A stretch of 64,000 nt of DNA, taken from positions 23,338,398 through 23,402,397 of the forward strand of contig NC_092577.1 in NCBI RefSeq assembly GCF_037975245.1. The letters run 5' to 3'. Source of the stretch: Apostichopus japonicus (lineage: Eukaryota > Echinodermata > Holothuroidea > Aspidochirotida > Stichopodidae). A program made the position numbers and the translations under genes. Shown piece after piece: positions 35,195-49,200 of the stretch. Position 1 is the first letter of the stretch, and each line of letters begins with the position of its first letter. The notes below the pieces were generated by a model. That model had not been told where the DNA came from, did not search any database, and worked only from the letters and a program-made list of their open reading frames with translations.

Positions 35195-35700
35195 GAAACT
35201 TGGCGGAATCGATGTCATCGCAGAACTGTCCGATTGTAAACGTTAGAGTAGGCTGTACACGCGAACATTCTTAGCGCTGGAGCTGGATACCGCGATGTGT
35301 AAACAACGAAGAGCCTGCTGTTAAAAGTTATCTTGTGTTTCACAAAGACCACGAAACCACCGATCTACTACATATATGGCGGCTTAAGGAGTTTTTGAAA
35401 TCATATCTAATTTATAAGAAATTTCACCGGAAATTATTGAAGAAATTGATCGAATCGTTGTCAGAGCAGAATGTAGCACTAAGAAGCTTAGGCTTCGCAG
35501 AACTGTCCGATTGTCAACGTTTGAGTATAGCCTACATGCGAACATTTTTCGCGTTGGAGCTGGATAGCGCGATGTATAGCCTGAACAACTCAGAGTCTGC
35601 TGTTAAAATTTACCTTGTGTTACACAAAGACCACGGAACCACCGATCAAGTACATGGCGGCTTAAGGAGTTTTTGAAAACATATCTAATTTGAAAGAAAT
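35195..35700. repeat. Direct duplication, about 287-bp offset, with coding-like residues
   Basis: CAGAACTGTCCGATTGT occurs at 35,221 and 35,508. Similarity continues through ...GGAGCTGGATA...GCGATGT... to TGGCGGCTTAAGGAGTTTTT. Both units read as AELSDC.R..S..Y.RTF.ALELD.AM in the same sense, yet 287 is not a multiple of three and stops interrupt the first. This suggests a tandemly duplicated, decayed coding segment of unknown family. Confidence 0.65.
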
Positions 35701-36890
35701 TTCACCGGAAATTAAGGAAGAAATTTATCTGTATACAAACGCTGTTTTTGTTGTGATTACCGTATAGGTACTGTGCGGAGGGTGGGTTATGACGCAATCT
35801 GCTATGGCAGAGCTGACGTCACGTATTGTACTGTTCAAATCATATTTGAAATGTCTATCTATAACGGTTAAAAAATCGTTTCTCTGTCAAACGCAACATA
35901 TTAGCGTTCTCATACTTTGACAACATGTTTGGAATATTATTTACTATTTTTTAAGCTAACTTCTTTGGGCCACCAGACAATCCTTTTAACTAGGCCTATA
36001 TTATACTAGGCCCTGTGCAGTAGCCGTACGCCCATAGCGATAAATGACATTCATGAAGATATTCATGAAGAAATTCATGAAAGGCCAAAGGTTTCCTGTT
36101 CTTCAAATCTTCTTGATCATGTTTGTTATGTTCTTTCCACAACACAGCTAGTATGCTCTCCCAGGTCCTGCAAAACCTCACAAAAATCTGTTAAAATAAA
36201 ATTGTACAATAATTACTAGCTGTAGTTTAACCATGCAATTTATTATCCATTAGATTTTCCATTTTCTAAAACACTAAATCCCCCACTCCTTCCCCTTCTT
36301 CAATTCTGGTGTTCCACATATGCGTTCCATACACAGGGTTCCCGCAGCCTGGAAAATTCAAGGAATTTTCTTTTCACTTTCCATGCCTGGATGAGTCATG
36401 GAATTGTGTAAAAATGTCAGAATCATGTAAATCATTAAATTTTGGGAGAACCCAAACTCCCGCTTCTTGGTCTAGCTTAATATATTCCCCACATTTAATC
36501 AGTGATTTTTTCCGACATGAATCAGAAAAATAGCATGGCAAACTACAATTATGATATAAATACGAGGGTGTAATTAGGCCATAAAGATGCCATTTTCCGA
36601 TGTAATGTTTCATAAATTTATGCTTGCTTTTTAGAAATATATCGAAATGTGTAACAGCAGTAAATATCGGTTGTGTAGAGCATGAACGTGATTCTACTTT
36701 CCTGAACTATCTGAAAATAGCCTTTGTACCCTCCATCTCATATATAAAAAACGTGATTAATTGGTGTTAAACAAATCACTGCTTTGTTTCATGGCCTAAT
36801 TTGTCATTTTCTTTGATTTAGTTCATTGTACGTCGAAATGGTTCTAAGACTACCATTGTTTTCACGGAATATTAGCCATCCCTCATTACA

Positions 36891-37043
36891 TACACTCTAA
36901 TAAAGGCCGGTTCAATTTTTTGAACCTTTTCCCGGTTCAGAATATTTCGAACCGATTCGGTTCATATTGACCCCGGTTCTGTTCATCCCTCAAGGATCAT
37001 TTTCAAACCAGTTCAAACGTTTACGGTTCAATAACTCGTTTAG
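36891..37043. mobile_element. GAACCG-array fold-back element, partial
   Basis: It starts TACACTCTAA and contains repeated GGTTCAA/TTGAACC and CGGTTC/GAACCG words, like the longer copy at 58,808-59,113. Only one terminus is evident. It lies about 200 bp upstream of the SAM-domain gene start. Confidence 0.6.
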
Positions 37044-37249
37044 AGGTATGATTGGCTTGTTTATATCACGTGTATGCAGATGTTGGCCTGCAGCATATGT
37101 ATGTGTCGCGTCGGTAGAATTTAACTGCATTTACGCGGCAACTGTATATCAGCCCTAACTTTAGACGACTGTATCACCCGCCGTTATCCTGTTTTTTCGT
37201 GTTCGTTCGGTGTTGTTGTAGCTTGTGTTTCTCCGAAATTTTGAAGTTC

Positions 37250-40200
37250 ATGGATTTCGTTGAAGAAAAACTTCGTGAGTGGGGCCTAGAGAGATTCCTG
37301 CCAGCCTTTCAAGGTAATTTTTTATAAACATTAGAGCGGCGCTAGGCCGAACGCCTAGCCTAACGTTGTTGCCGTACTTACTTGTTGCTGCAACAAGTGT
37401 AGGCTACACACAGTAAAGCACTTGAGTTGTAGGCCTAGCCTAACGTTACGTTAGGGCCTCCATTAACCCTTTCCAGGCCAGCCCTAACATGTACAGTGTG
37501 CATTGGCTAGCCAGAGCACTTTTCAAATATTTTAATACTGTCAAACAGTTTCAGGAAATTATTTATAGAAAAAAATTGGTTGCTTGGATTCATTCGAGGT
37601 CTAGGCCTAGGCCTACATCATTTTTGAAGATAAAGACCTTGTCTTTCCATTTCTGGAGGTGAAAATGAGCTAGGCCTAGTAAATGATGTCACACCAATCC
37701 AAGATGGCCGCCGAAATTAAAAATGGTGGACAAAATTATACTGATGTTGCACTTAGCACCAGGGCTTTAGGTAGGATTGTGCTGGTACTGGCAGTGGTAG
37801 GGTGTGGTTTATGGAAAGCAGGGTGTTGCACTTGTTGAACGCTTTGCGCAATAGCGTGGGGTCAAGGGGCCCGCTTAGGGCCCCTTGTGGGGTCCAGGGG
37901 CGAAGCACCCTGGAAATGAAGCGATTTGGTGCACTTTACAGGCCTGAGATGGCGTTAAAATGTGCTCTGAAAGTGCAATTTTTTGGGGAGCAATATTAGT
38001 TTTAGCAAGAAATAAGACATACTGTACATAAAATGAATAAAAGGTTTTAAAAGAAATTACCTTGTCTTAAATGTTGACCTCTGTCAAAAATGTATGTATA
38101 GTAAATTATAGTACACTAGTACAGGTAAAGGCTTTGTCATGGCTTAAGATGTTAAAAAACAACTTTAAATAATAATGAATCGTAACATATTTTTATGTAA
38201 ACTGCAATTTTTTTATTTTGCTCTTTGCATTTTACTTGTCTCATAACTTATTAATTTATTAAAAGAAAATAAAACGTCGAGAAGAAACTCCACTATTTCC
38301 AATGCACCAATTCACATTCTTTAAAATATCATTGAGCCATGTCCGGTTGAAATTATAAAACCAGCAACAAAATCAATTTTTATCGCGCCCGTTGTCAGTT
38401 TGCACACCATAAACTGCGCGAAAGTAGTTTAAACCTACCACAGAAAATCTTTAATTATTTCACATAATTACAACACAGGTACATAAAGGTATTCAAACTG
38501 TACTACAAAAATTAAATTCAGTCAGCAAAACAGCCTGAATGAGTGAAGGTTAACCGTTTTTTGAAGTTAGGCTCCCAGTTTAGGCTAAGCATTTAGTACC
38601 CTATTGCTATCTTTGGGGCGGTAAAGTGCGCAAACTTACGTCGGTTGACAAGCAACAATAAAATTTCGTCCACCAACCTCTAATAAACTATCTATCGTTA
38701 AATCGACAGGTGGCTTGCTTGGCCTAGCCTGGGCCCTAGACCTACAAAAGGACGTAAAGTTATGCATTGCGCCATGAAAATAGCATCACCTAACCGGTAC
38801 TTTCAGCCTACATACTTCGGTTAGAATGAGTTGTTCTAACCGCTCAGTGACCCCATCTTTTAGACATAAATTATACCATACCTTAGTAAAAAAGTGAAGC
38901 ATAGTCCGTTTCATTTTGCAAGCCTGCGTTCTGGACTTCTCGTTACGAAAAAAATGTCTCCGACTGACACTGTTCGACTCGATAAAAATTCGGCCTATAG
39001 CTTGGCTTAGTAAATAATAGTACCATACCTTGCGAATTTTATGTGTTCCGTCCTGGAATCTCCCAGCGGATCTCTTAACATTCCAATCCGCGAGGCCAGA
39101 TGATTTATATACACAACTTTTAATTGGTTGCTGAAGTTGGTTTATCTCCGTACAAAAAAACCCATCCTAACCGGGGAAAAAAAACGAGCCACTCCAACTG
39201 GTGATGGGTGATATATACAGATTTGGACTGTGATCTATCATATGCAACAGTGTCTGTTTCTTGATCGAGGGAAACTACACACTATATCAACGGGGGTTAA
39301 CTTCGTGTTGGTCGTCGAGCAAAAAATTTACATCGCCACTCGCGATTTTGTTTTTCATGGTACAGTTAGGCCTTGCCGTATGTTGTTGTATCCGGGACTC
39401 TTTGTATTTTTATTACGCACGTGGTAACATTTTTGAGAAATGTCACATCGCTCGACGCTCGGTGTATGAAGAATGTACATAGTTTTTCTGTGAATTCCAT
39501 AATTTTGTGCAAGTAGTAACGGCAGCTGTGTTTTTTCGTTATTATATATTTATATATTTATTTTTGAACAACTCAATTTAGCACGGCTTGGTACAATATA
39601 GTAAGGCCGTGTTAGGGATTATAGGCCGTGTTTTTTGTTAGTTAGGCCGTGCCAAACACGGCCGCGCGTCCGGCTGCCTAAAGCCTTGCTTAGCACATTT
39701 ATAGGCCTAACTGTAAGTGTTTGATTACCACGGGCCCCGGGGCCCTGTTGCCTGTTGGTCAACATTGGATCTCCTAGGCCCAGCCCTAATTTGCTCAGAT
39801 CGTTCGTCATCACTGCTTTCAGACTCACCTGGTCCTCCCTGTGTCGCGTTTTCCTCTCCACCCTCCACATCGAAGCTATCATCCCCAACTTTCCGTTTTT
39901 TCGCGGAACTGGTATGCACAAAACCTACACTAAAAACTACATCAGAATCTGATGAATTGTCGCCGGAATCATCTGATAAGGGTGTCCAAATCAAAGTTAT
40001 TTTCGTCAAAGTTCTCTGATTCATCACCGCTAGGCTCGCTACTTCCACTTGAATCTCGCTCACTACTACTATTTTCCATCATTCAATACCGTAAGATTGC
40101 CGAAACACATGGCCAAAGAACGTAACATGCGACCAAAGATTTCACTTCCGAGTTGAAGCAGGTTCTGGTTGAAGTCAGCAAGCATTTACAGCCTGACTGG

Positions 40201-43200
40201 TGCACTAGAGAGACTAGGTGTCAATGTATCCACTAATGCTGAAATTGTCTACTATCGCGCTATGGTGATTCTGTGCAAATCGGATAAACTATCACAGAGC
40301 TATGGGAGGTAGAAGAGGAGCAAGTGGAAACACGTATTATTACGTATTTGGCTAGCAGCGGTAATATGAGTAGCCCATATTATTACGTAGTTGGCCTGGA
40401 AAGGGTTAACAAATGTGCGTAGGCGTACACAATCCTTTGGTTTTAATACGCATGAATGTACACATCAGGCCCATCCAGAGAATTGACTTCATTTTCAATC
40501 ATGAATTTTCATTCTTTCTTATCTCTGACAATTTTTCAAATTACTGAAGTAGGCCTAGGGGCCTAAGTAAAAAAAAAGTTTTAGGCCTAGGCCTAGGGCC
40601 TAGGCTATAAGTATAACAAAAATTATATGGTCCCAATTTTGTTTGTTATGACCATTCTGCTAAAATATTTGTTAATTCTTCTCTTCCTTGCTCAACAGAG
40701 AATGAGATAGATAGAGAAGGATTCTATCTCCTTGAAGATGAGATTGAATGCTTGAAGGAACTAATTCCTGCTGTTGGACCTCGATTAAAGTTAAAAAAGG
40801 AACTGAAGTTACTGAAGGTTAGTCTTTAGCCCCCTCACCATGATCATTTGTTATGGAGTGCTGATCATGGTTCACTGCACAGTAAATTATGCCTAACATC
40901 AGATTATGTTATGCTGCAAGCTTGACAATACATGGAATTTTTCTTCAAACCATAGAATTTCCTTGTGACCGATTTGAAACATTAAAAATATTACATATTT
41001 GGCCTAGTTACGTTAGGGGCTGTGTGAAACCTACACCCCCCCCCCCCAAAAAAAAACACTGTGAAATACCGGTATTGTACCCGATACCGGTATTGTATTG
41101 TCGGTAATACCGGTGCTCAAAATTCACAGTACCATCCAACCCTAATGTGATATTCCACCCGAACCTTCAATATTTTTAAGGCTACAGGTATACTTTAACA
41201 GACTGCAAACGTATGACAGAAAAAATGATGTTGTCATCACCCACAATTTGAAACTTGCAAACAGGCCAAGAATACAGCTGACATGAGTCACAAAACATGA
41301 ACTTAACAGTGTTCTGTTTTGTTTTCTTGTTATAGATCATGTCAGCTACCCTGGAAACATTGTTCCTGTAGAATGCTTTTATCCCATTTATACTGTACTG
41401 TATGTGAACTTGATTTGTGACTTGTACTGACTTGTATCTTGTTCAATATGGGTTTCGTTTGCTCACAATGTGGAATTGTCATAAATGGGTCGCCAAAAGC
41501 ATTGTTGTGGCATCTGCGAATTGCCCATCACCTAATTAATGGGCATGTTTTCACCAAAAGCATCGCTTGTGGTCAAAATGGATGTGAAAGATCGTTTTCA
41601 GGACGGACTGCTGCCTTTCGCAAACATTTGGGCACTCACAACTATGACAACGATGATGTTCCTGTACACGTGCCGGTGCCAGCACCACCTGATGCTGATT
41701 TTGCAGATGTTCCCGCAGACAATTTGGATGCTGACCACGATGAGGTTGAACCAGATGAGCCAGAAGGCGAGCTATGGGATGAATTGACTACAGAGGAAGT
41801 TGAAAACCGTGCAGCAATGCTTGTTGCAGGTTTACTAGCATCTAGTAGTACAGTACACTCCACTGTTACACAGGTTGTGGAACAAGCATCAGACTTGATT
41901 AATGACATGTCCTCTTTCATGATGCAGAGAGTGAAACAATTTGCCACCACTGTAGGCATTCCCCATGATGACCAGCACTTGCAAGCCTTGTTGACAGATA
42001 TTGATGGAGTTTCACATCCCTTCAGGAATGTTGGGAGCCAGTACAAGCAACGTAAATTTTTCCAAAACTGCAAAGCTTTTGTTGCTGCAGAAGAACTGCC
42101 CATGGGCGTGGCATATTATCCAGTGAACAATCCTTCAACTGGTAATGTACAGCAACATATGAAAACAGTCACCTTTCAGTACATCCCAATAAAGCCGCTC
42201 ATGAAGATGATCCTGGAAGAGACCGATGTCCTCAAAATATCATCTACCCACATGATGAGTGAAGATGGTCTCTTAAGGGACTTCCAGGATGGATCGTTCT
42301 GCCGTGAGAGTCCCCTGTTGTCATCTTCTGCCACCATCAAACTGATTCTGTATGTGGATGACTTTGAGGTGTCGAACCCTCTTAGTCCAAAGGCTGGTAT
42401 CCATAAACTGGGGGCAGTGTACTTCACAATTGCTAATCTGCCACCAAAGTATAGATCAACATTGTCCAACATGTTGTTGCTCATGCTTTTCAACTCCGGT
42501 GATGCCAGTTTGTATGGATATGGTGCTGTGTTTGCTCAATTCATCCAAGATATCAATGAACTCATTGCTGATGGATTGCACATTGTGACAAACTTCTTTA
42601 ATGGTAACGTGAAGATAGCAATAGGACAAATTGTTGGTGACAATTTGGGAATCCATTCACTATTTGGATTTGCAGGTGGTTTCACAGCTAACTATCTCTG
42701 TAGGGTGTGCAAGCTGCATCGGGATGCTATCAGGACATCTGTAAAAGAGCAACAGGGTCTTCTCAGGACCTTGGAGAACTATCAAGCTGATGTCGCCCAA
42801 GATGACTTACAGCAGACAGGAGTCAAGTCGCCATGTGCTCTAAATGACATCTCACATTTCCATGTTATAAACAGTCGTTCGCCAGACATCATGCATGATA
42901 TCCTTGAAGGAGTTTGTCCACTAGAGTTGAAGTTAGTTTTACAACAACTGATCCACAAAGAACTCTTAACCTTGAATGAACTGAATGCAAGGGTCACTAG
43001 CTTTAATTATGGCATTCCTGATAAGCGCAACAAGCCAGTACCATTCACTGCGAATGCTCTTCGCTCTCCAGATGGGGCCCCAGGACAGAACGCAGCCCAG
43101 ATGTGGTGCCTAATCCGTCATGTTGCAGTAATGCTTGGAGATCTTGTACCCGAAGGAGATGAGCATTGGGAATTGCATTTGGCACTACTGGATTGCCTTG

Positions 43201-46200
43201 ACATAATCTTCTCACCAATTATTAGCAATGGGGATACTAAGTATCTTTCTGAACTCATCAGTGACCACCACCAACTTTTCCTGGAATTATTTCCCGAAAG
43301 ACACCTGAAACCCAAGCATCACTTCATGACGCATTACCCCTCTGCAATCCGCCTGAATGGGCCACTAATTCACTTATGGGTGATGAGGTTTGAGGCATTC
43401 CACAATTTCTCACGGCGACTATCACACATAGTGTGCAACTTCCAAAACATAGCAAAAACTCTTGCCTATCGGAATCAGATGTTGCTATGTTTCAATATCC
43501 TGTCCAAGAAAGCTTTTGGAAGTGAACCACTAGAGGTCGGACCTGGAGAAACTGTTATCATCGCCTCTCTTGACAATGGTGCTGTGATTGCCCGAAATAT
43601 GCACATGGCACTGTACGATGAAATTTTTGTCTGTAAGTGGTGCCGGTTCCATGGCGTGGAGTATCGTAAATATCTGATGGTAGTCGTGGGGAAAGAAGAT
43701 GGTCTTCCAGTTTTTGCAAAGATAATACAGATATTTGCTTATGAGTCTATTGCAACTTTCATGTGTGAACTATGGCACACTGTGCAGTTCTCTAGGCACT
43801 ACCATGCTTATGTTGTAGAGCCACTGGGTGCCAAGGACATCGTATTCGTTGGTGTCAAAGACCTACTCGACTTTCACCCTCTGCATGCAGTGAAGGGGAG
43901 GAATTGCTCGAAGTTCCTAATTTCTCCACGTCACATTATCGGATAGATGGACTTTGTTATACAGTAGATGTCAAAGTTAGGGATCGGACAAATGCGCGAT
44001 TGCGTTTTTTGCGGCGCAATTTGCGTTTTTTGAGGTTTATTGCGTTTTTTGAGGTTTATTGCGTTTTTTTAAGATTTATTGCGTTTTTTTTTTAAATTCA
44101 CCAAAAAATGTATTTTTTTATGCCCAGATTAAGTCATTGAGAATTCATTCTGAGTAATGCATTATTTAATTTTGTTCTGAGCGTTGTTTTACAAATCACC
44201 CCACAAATATTTTCTGTGAAACTAGGTCCCGTAAATAATCCAACATCGTAAAATGGCACGGCCTAACGTTAGAATTAGATCGAGCTACATACAGTCCCAC
44301 ACTCCTACTGTAACTAGCGACCACAGCGAGCGAGCAACAAATTATGCACACGGTAATTAGAAACAACAGTTTTTTTTATTCATTTCATAAGAAAACTTCT
44401 CTTATCCAATGCAAGCACTAAATGATATATCCTGGAAGAGAACTCATCGGGCATTCTAACCGTATTATCCCAGTGGCTGTACTCCCGACAAAATCGGATG
44501 ATTATAAATCCAAAAAGTTTCGTGAATAAAATATTACAGCAATGGTGGGAATACAGTGAATAAGTCAAGTGTACATCAGCTGGATACATGTATGCATAGT
44601 CATAATGTCATTGTCTCTTCACACAGTAAACTTTATTGTACGTTCATTGGCTAACACTGTATGTTTCTCATACCTACACAGCAAAGAAATATGGAATTGC
44701 GCAATTCGCCGGGAGGGTGTCTCGCTATTGCTTAATCAGTAAACACCCAAGGATGTTGCCACCTAGAGTCGTAGACCAAAGTTTCTGAAATTGCATGGTT
44801 GTTGTTGTTGTTGTTTCAGGCGATAAATTTCAGAGTATTTATAAATTTAGCATTTTAATAGATGTATTATTTCTAACTATTATTTTGGTTAATTATTAAT
44901 ATTTTGAGGGATTTTCTTCTCACTGAAAATTACACAAAAAGTTGTAAATTTGAAGTGGCACCGCTGCCCATATTTTTCAATTTCCATGTGCTTTCACTGG
45001 TCATTTGTAACTCTGTATCGTAACAACATGGCTCCTGACCCACGATCTCGCTGCCTCATTAAATTTCCGATTAAGTAAAAAACTACACAGCAACAATAAG
45101 AGTGATATAAAATAAAAACAACAAAACTTACAACTTAAAAACAGCTTTTAAGACTTAAGTTCGTGTTTTAGAAGAAATATGATTATTTTTTCCAGTTTTT
45201 CTTCTTTAAAGTTTGGAGACCATTCAGCTTAAAATAATAATAGCAATAAAAATTATTGTAGAGACGAACATGCCTGTCGCAATTCAGACTTTCGGCAGCG
45301 CACTGACCTACCGGCGGAATACGCAAAAAAATGTAAACTGATAGCTAGTTTACGTCATAATTATTCCCATTTTCTTCGTTCTTTTCGTGACTTTTTAACT
45401 GGGATTGAAATGCTAAAAAAACAGCGCTGTTACACGTGCATAGACAGGTCATAAGTAACGTTACGTAAGTGCGTTTTTTTAATGCGTTTTTTTGCCATTT
45501 CGATTGCGTTTTTTGCGTTTTTTGTTAATTTAAGGTGCGTTTTTTGGTCTTGAAAATCGCGCATTTGTCCGATCCCTAGTCAAAGTGCATTCCCAATTTC
45601 ATGTACAGTGCAGTTATAATGTGGGTACAAGCTGCCACCAGCAACACTTTCCAGAGTAAAAATCGTGGCTACTTGTGTCAACCAGGGCTTTACCAACTCG
45701 AATGACTGCAGTGTTTCATCATTCCTCATATAGTAAGTTGTCATTATTTAGTACAGAAGGAATGTTGATGAGAACCATATTCAATGTGTAGACCGTCTGA
45801 CCAGGGGTCAACAGACTTTTGGTGGCCATAGGCCTTGTTATCTTGGATATTTTACAAATGAAATCATGGGAGGTCGCATATTAAAGGGGGGGGGTACTCG
45901 CATAATATGAGTATACAATTTGGAAGTAAGCAGTTTGGCCCCAAGATACACATGGGTCTCTCACTCTCTCACTTGCTTGAATTTTGAAGTCAAAATTCAA
46001 AACAACGGCCATAATAATATAATAAGAATATGCAACCTAGCAGTCCGCTAGAGTCTAGTTATGTGTCTGTATTTTATGAAACAGATCCACATTTGAGGGA
46101 ACATCATTATACTGTACATGGGTACCCTTTTCCTTAGAAATGACCCCCAGAAATGGATATGGGTTTTTAGTCTGACATGGCACACCCCCGACCAGGCGAC

Positions 46201-49200
46201 CAATTGCAAACCGGATCAAATAAGCCCACTGGCCTGATTCCTCATGATCACAGGCCGGACCTGGCTCACTGGCTTCATGTTACTGACCCATGGTGTTGAT
46301 AACAACAATCAAGTTGCACAGGAGTTTCAATAAGAATATATATGGACTAGTAATTCATGTTGTTTTCTTTTACATGCGGCAAATGGTCTAATTTGTGTAC
46401 AACAATCAAGTGTATAGTACATGTACATGAGTTATAGTGACATGCCCAGGTAATCTTGACTGCCAATTGGTCCTGACTGATAGTGGAATTGCTAGAAAGT
46501 GCCTGCAAAGTACACTATGTATGAAAACTAACAGTTAAAAAGCAAAAGAGTGCACATTAATATTCTTGAGAATCAGACATTAATGGCTTGAAGGACTGTT
46601 GATACAAAGGCAAAGGAAGCCAGAGCAATTAAACACAGCCATGGCTATATCATCTTATCCTGTAACATAATAAATAGTAGGCATCGGACAAATGCACGAT
46701 TTCAGGAGCCAAAAAAAAGCACCACAATTTTTCAAAAACGCAAAATCGCGGCCGAATTTTATGCAAAAAACGCACTGTAAAACGCACTTGAAAATACACA
46801 TAGATTGGCTCCCTTTTTATGTTAAAAATTCCCATTAAAATCACTCCAAATATCGTAAGATATTACCCAATAAAGTAGCGAACTAGCACTGTTGGGTGTA
46901 TTCCAATTGAGCAATTGCAATAAACCCTCCCGTAGGCCCCATGTCATCTTACCTGCACTGGCCGGCTGGACTGCACTGCGCTTGTTTGTACTATCGTAAT
47001 CACAACATTATGACACATGCCGTAAATTTGTATGGAAGCGAAGCTGGGCCGTGTATACGCGAAGACAGAACACTGTGGAGGTTTTCGTGTGAGAAATAAA
47101 AAATAAAGCTGACTGCTCTACCTGGCGATCACAATGTTTTGGACGCACAGAAATGATTTTGTACCTGGTTTATAAAGGCATAAATAGATCAAGTTTCGTA
47201 ATTTAAAAAATCCTAAACATCATACATTTAATTTCGACAGAAAATGCTTCATTTTTTATTCAGACATTGAAATTTTGCGTAGCTGACGGAGATTATAAAA
47301 AACCGCAGTGAAACACCAGAAAAGCGCGATCATGCAGTTGTTCGATGCCTACCTAAGAGTATAATAGCTCTAAAATTATCCATGTTGATTTGACAGGCTA
47401 GTGATGATGCCAGACAAGCAAGTGGTTCCAAACTACTATCAAGCAGCTCATGTGACTCTGACAGCGGAGGCTTTACCGATGATGGATCATTGGTATCTGA
47501 TAACCTGTCAGAAGCAGAACCAGACCCATCGATACATACACCGGTGAGACCAGGTTCATCATCAACCCCGACGGCAAGCGCAGGCAGAGGCCATATAAAA
47601 TCTAATGGACAACCCTCAAAGCGAATGAGAATGGATTTCGTAAGTGTTATATTTTCATCATGTTTCACTTGGGTGACATCAGGGTTTAATATGGCAGTGG
47701 AATATTTACGGCTAGTCAAAATGTTTACAATTTGAGATTTACATCATTGTTTTTACCGTTTCACACTACTGAAATCCGGCACAAGATCCCCCATCGTGTG
47801 CGTCTTTTGGGTATCAGTTCGTAAATTCCTAACCCAGTCAGATTCAGTTATCTGCTGCTTACTCTTCCTGGTACCAGACAATGCACGGTGTCAAGCATGC
47901 TCCATGACTTTTTTATGTTTATCTGCAAATTTTATTCAGTCTCAAACATATGTGATGCACAACTTGTAGTCTAGCAAGTTGAATTGTTCTGTAGATAATA
48001 CTGTATAGTTTAGGAATGTCCAAAGTTCTCCAACCCTTTGCCCTGGCAGGGCTATGTGATTCCTGAACCAAACTGATTAAAATCATAATTTCCATTGATT
48101 TATTTCATTTCAAGTCAGGAATTATCCAGCTTAATGCAAAATTACCAAACTTGACCCGGGCTTATATGTACAGTAGGCCTATATGTGCAGAGGACAATTT
48201 GAGAACTTATTTTGTTTACTATTTTGGTCACACAGTAGAAAGGATTAATTTCAAGGGGATGCCCTGGTTCATACAGATTCCGTCAGATTCATCCTTAATT
48301 TTGGGCAAAAGCCCCTGGGGCCCCATTTATGAAACCTTGTGTACATGTCAATATCATTGCCTGTTCCTTCTCAGTGCATTGCTTTTTCTGAAATGCTTTC
48401 ACAGAACATAACAGAAATCCTGAAAGCGGTGCATGGAGGTGACGAGCTGGTGGAGGAAATGTCTTCAGGCCTACTCTCTCCTAAGACAAGAAAACGTGTT
48501 GTCAACACACTGGTTTCATGTTTGATTGAGAAGCATGGAAAGCAGTGAGTATATACACTTGTCCAATCACAAAAGACAAAACCAATTTTTAATAGTTAAT
48601 CCTTATCACTCCTGTTTCTCAAACCCTGATGGTGGTGATTGATCACAATAAGCACATTCTGCAAGTTTGCAGTGTCAACTTGTGTGCATGGTACAACATG
48701 AAGATGAGAAGGCTGCTTGGACCTCAACCAATACAAGAGTTAGCTCGTGAGCCCCCCCCCCCCCCCCAGTTTTCAGAAAACCCTTGGTCTATTACACTGG
48801 ATTCTTCATTGACATACAAGTCGTTAAATTGGTTCAGACGGGGCTTTTCACTTTGGTTAACAGCCATTAACCTAGTTGGACTGATCATTCAAATGCACAG
48901 TGGTCACTCATCTTCCAGACTGCCAACCTTTATTGTGAGGAGTGCTTTGGTTTCTGGCAAATTTAAATGATTCATCTATAAAGGTTAAGATTATGGTTAT
49001 TTCTTAGTGCTGGGTGAAGCATTCTTGCAGTCATTCTTGCAATCATTCTTACCTTGTAGGCAGTGGCGTGTCATCCTCTAAGCGGATAGCTGCATTGTTA
49101 ATTCTTTGTATCTGCAAAAGCCTGTGTAGGGTTTCCTACACCTCGGATATGGCGAGGCATTTGTTTCTCTTATATGGCAGTTGCTTTTACGTAATGTACA

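Noticed and set aside
36336-36453. Possible hAT terminus CAGGGTTCCC
   Set aside because: No clear opposite terminus or 8-bp duplication.
41336-41375. Possible alternative third exon of the SAM-domain gene after acceptor TTGTTATAG
   Set aside because: It would stop after 11 codons, while the exon at 47,397 keeps phase and continues the family sequence.
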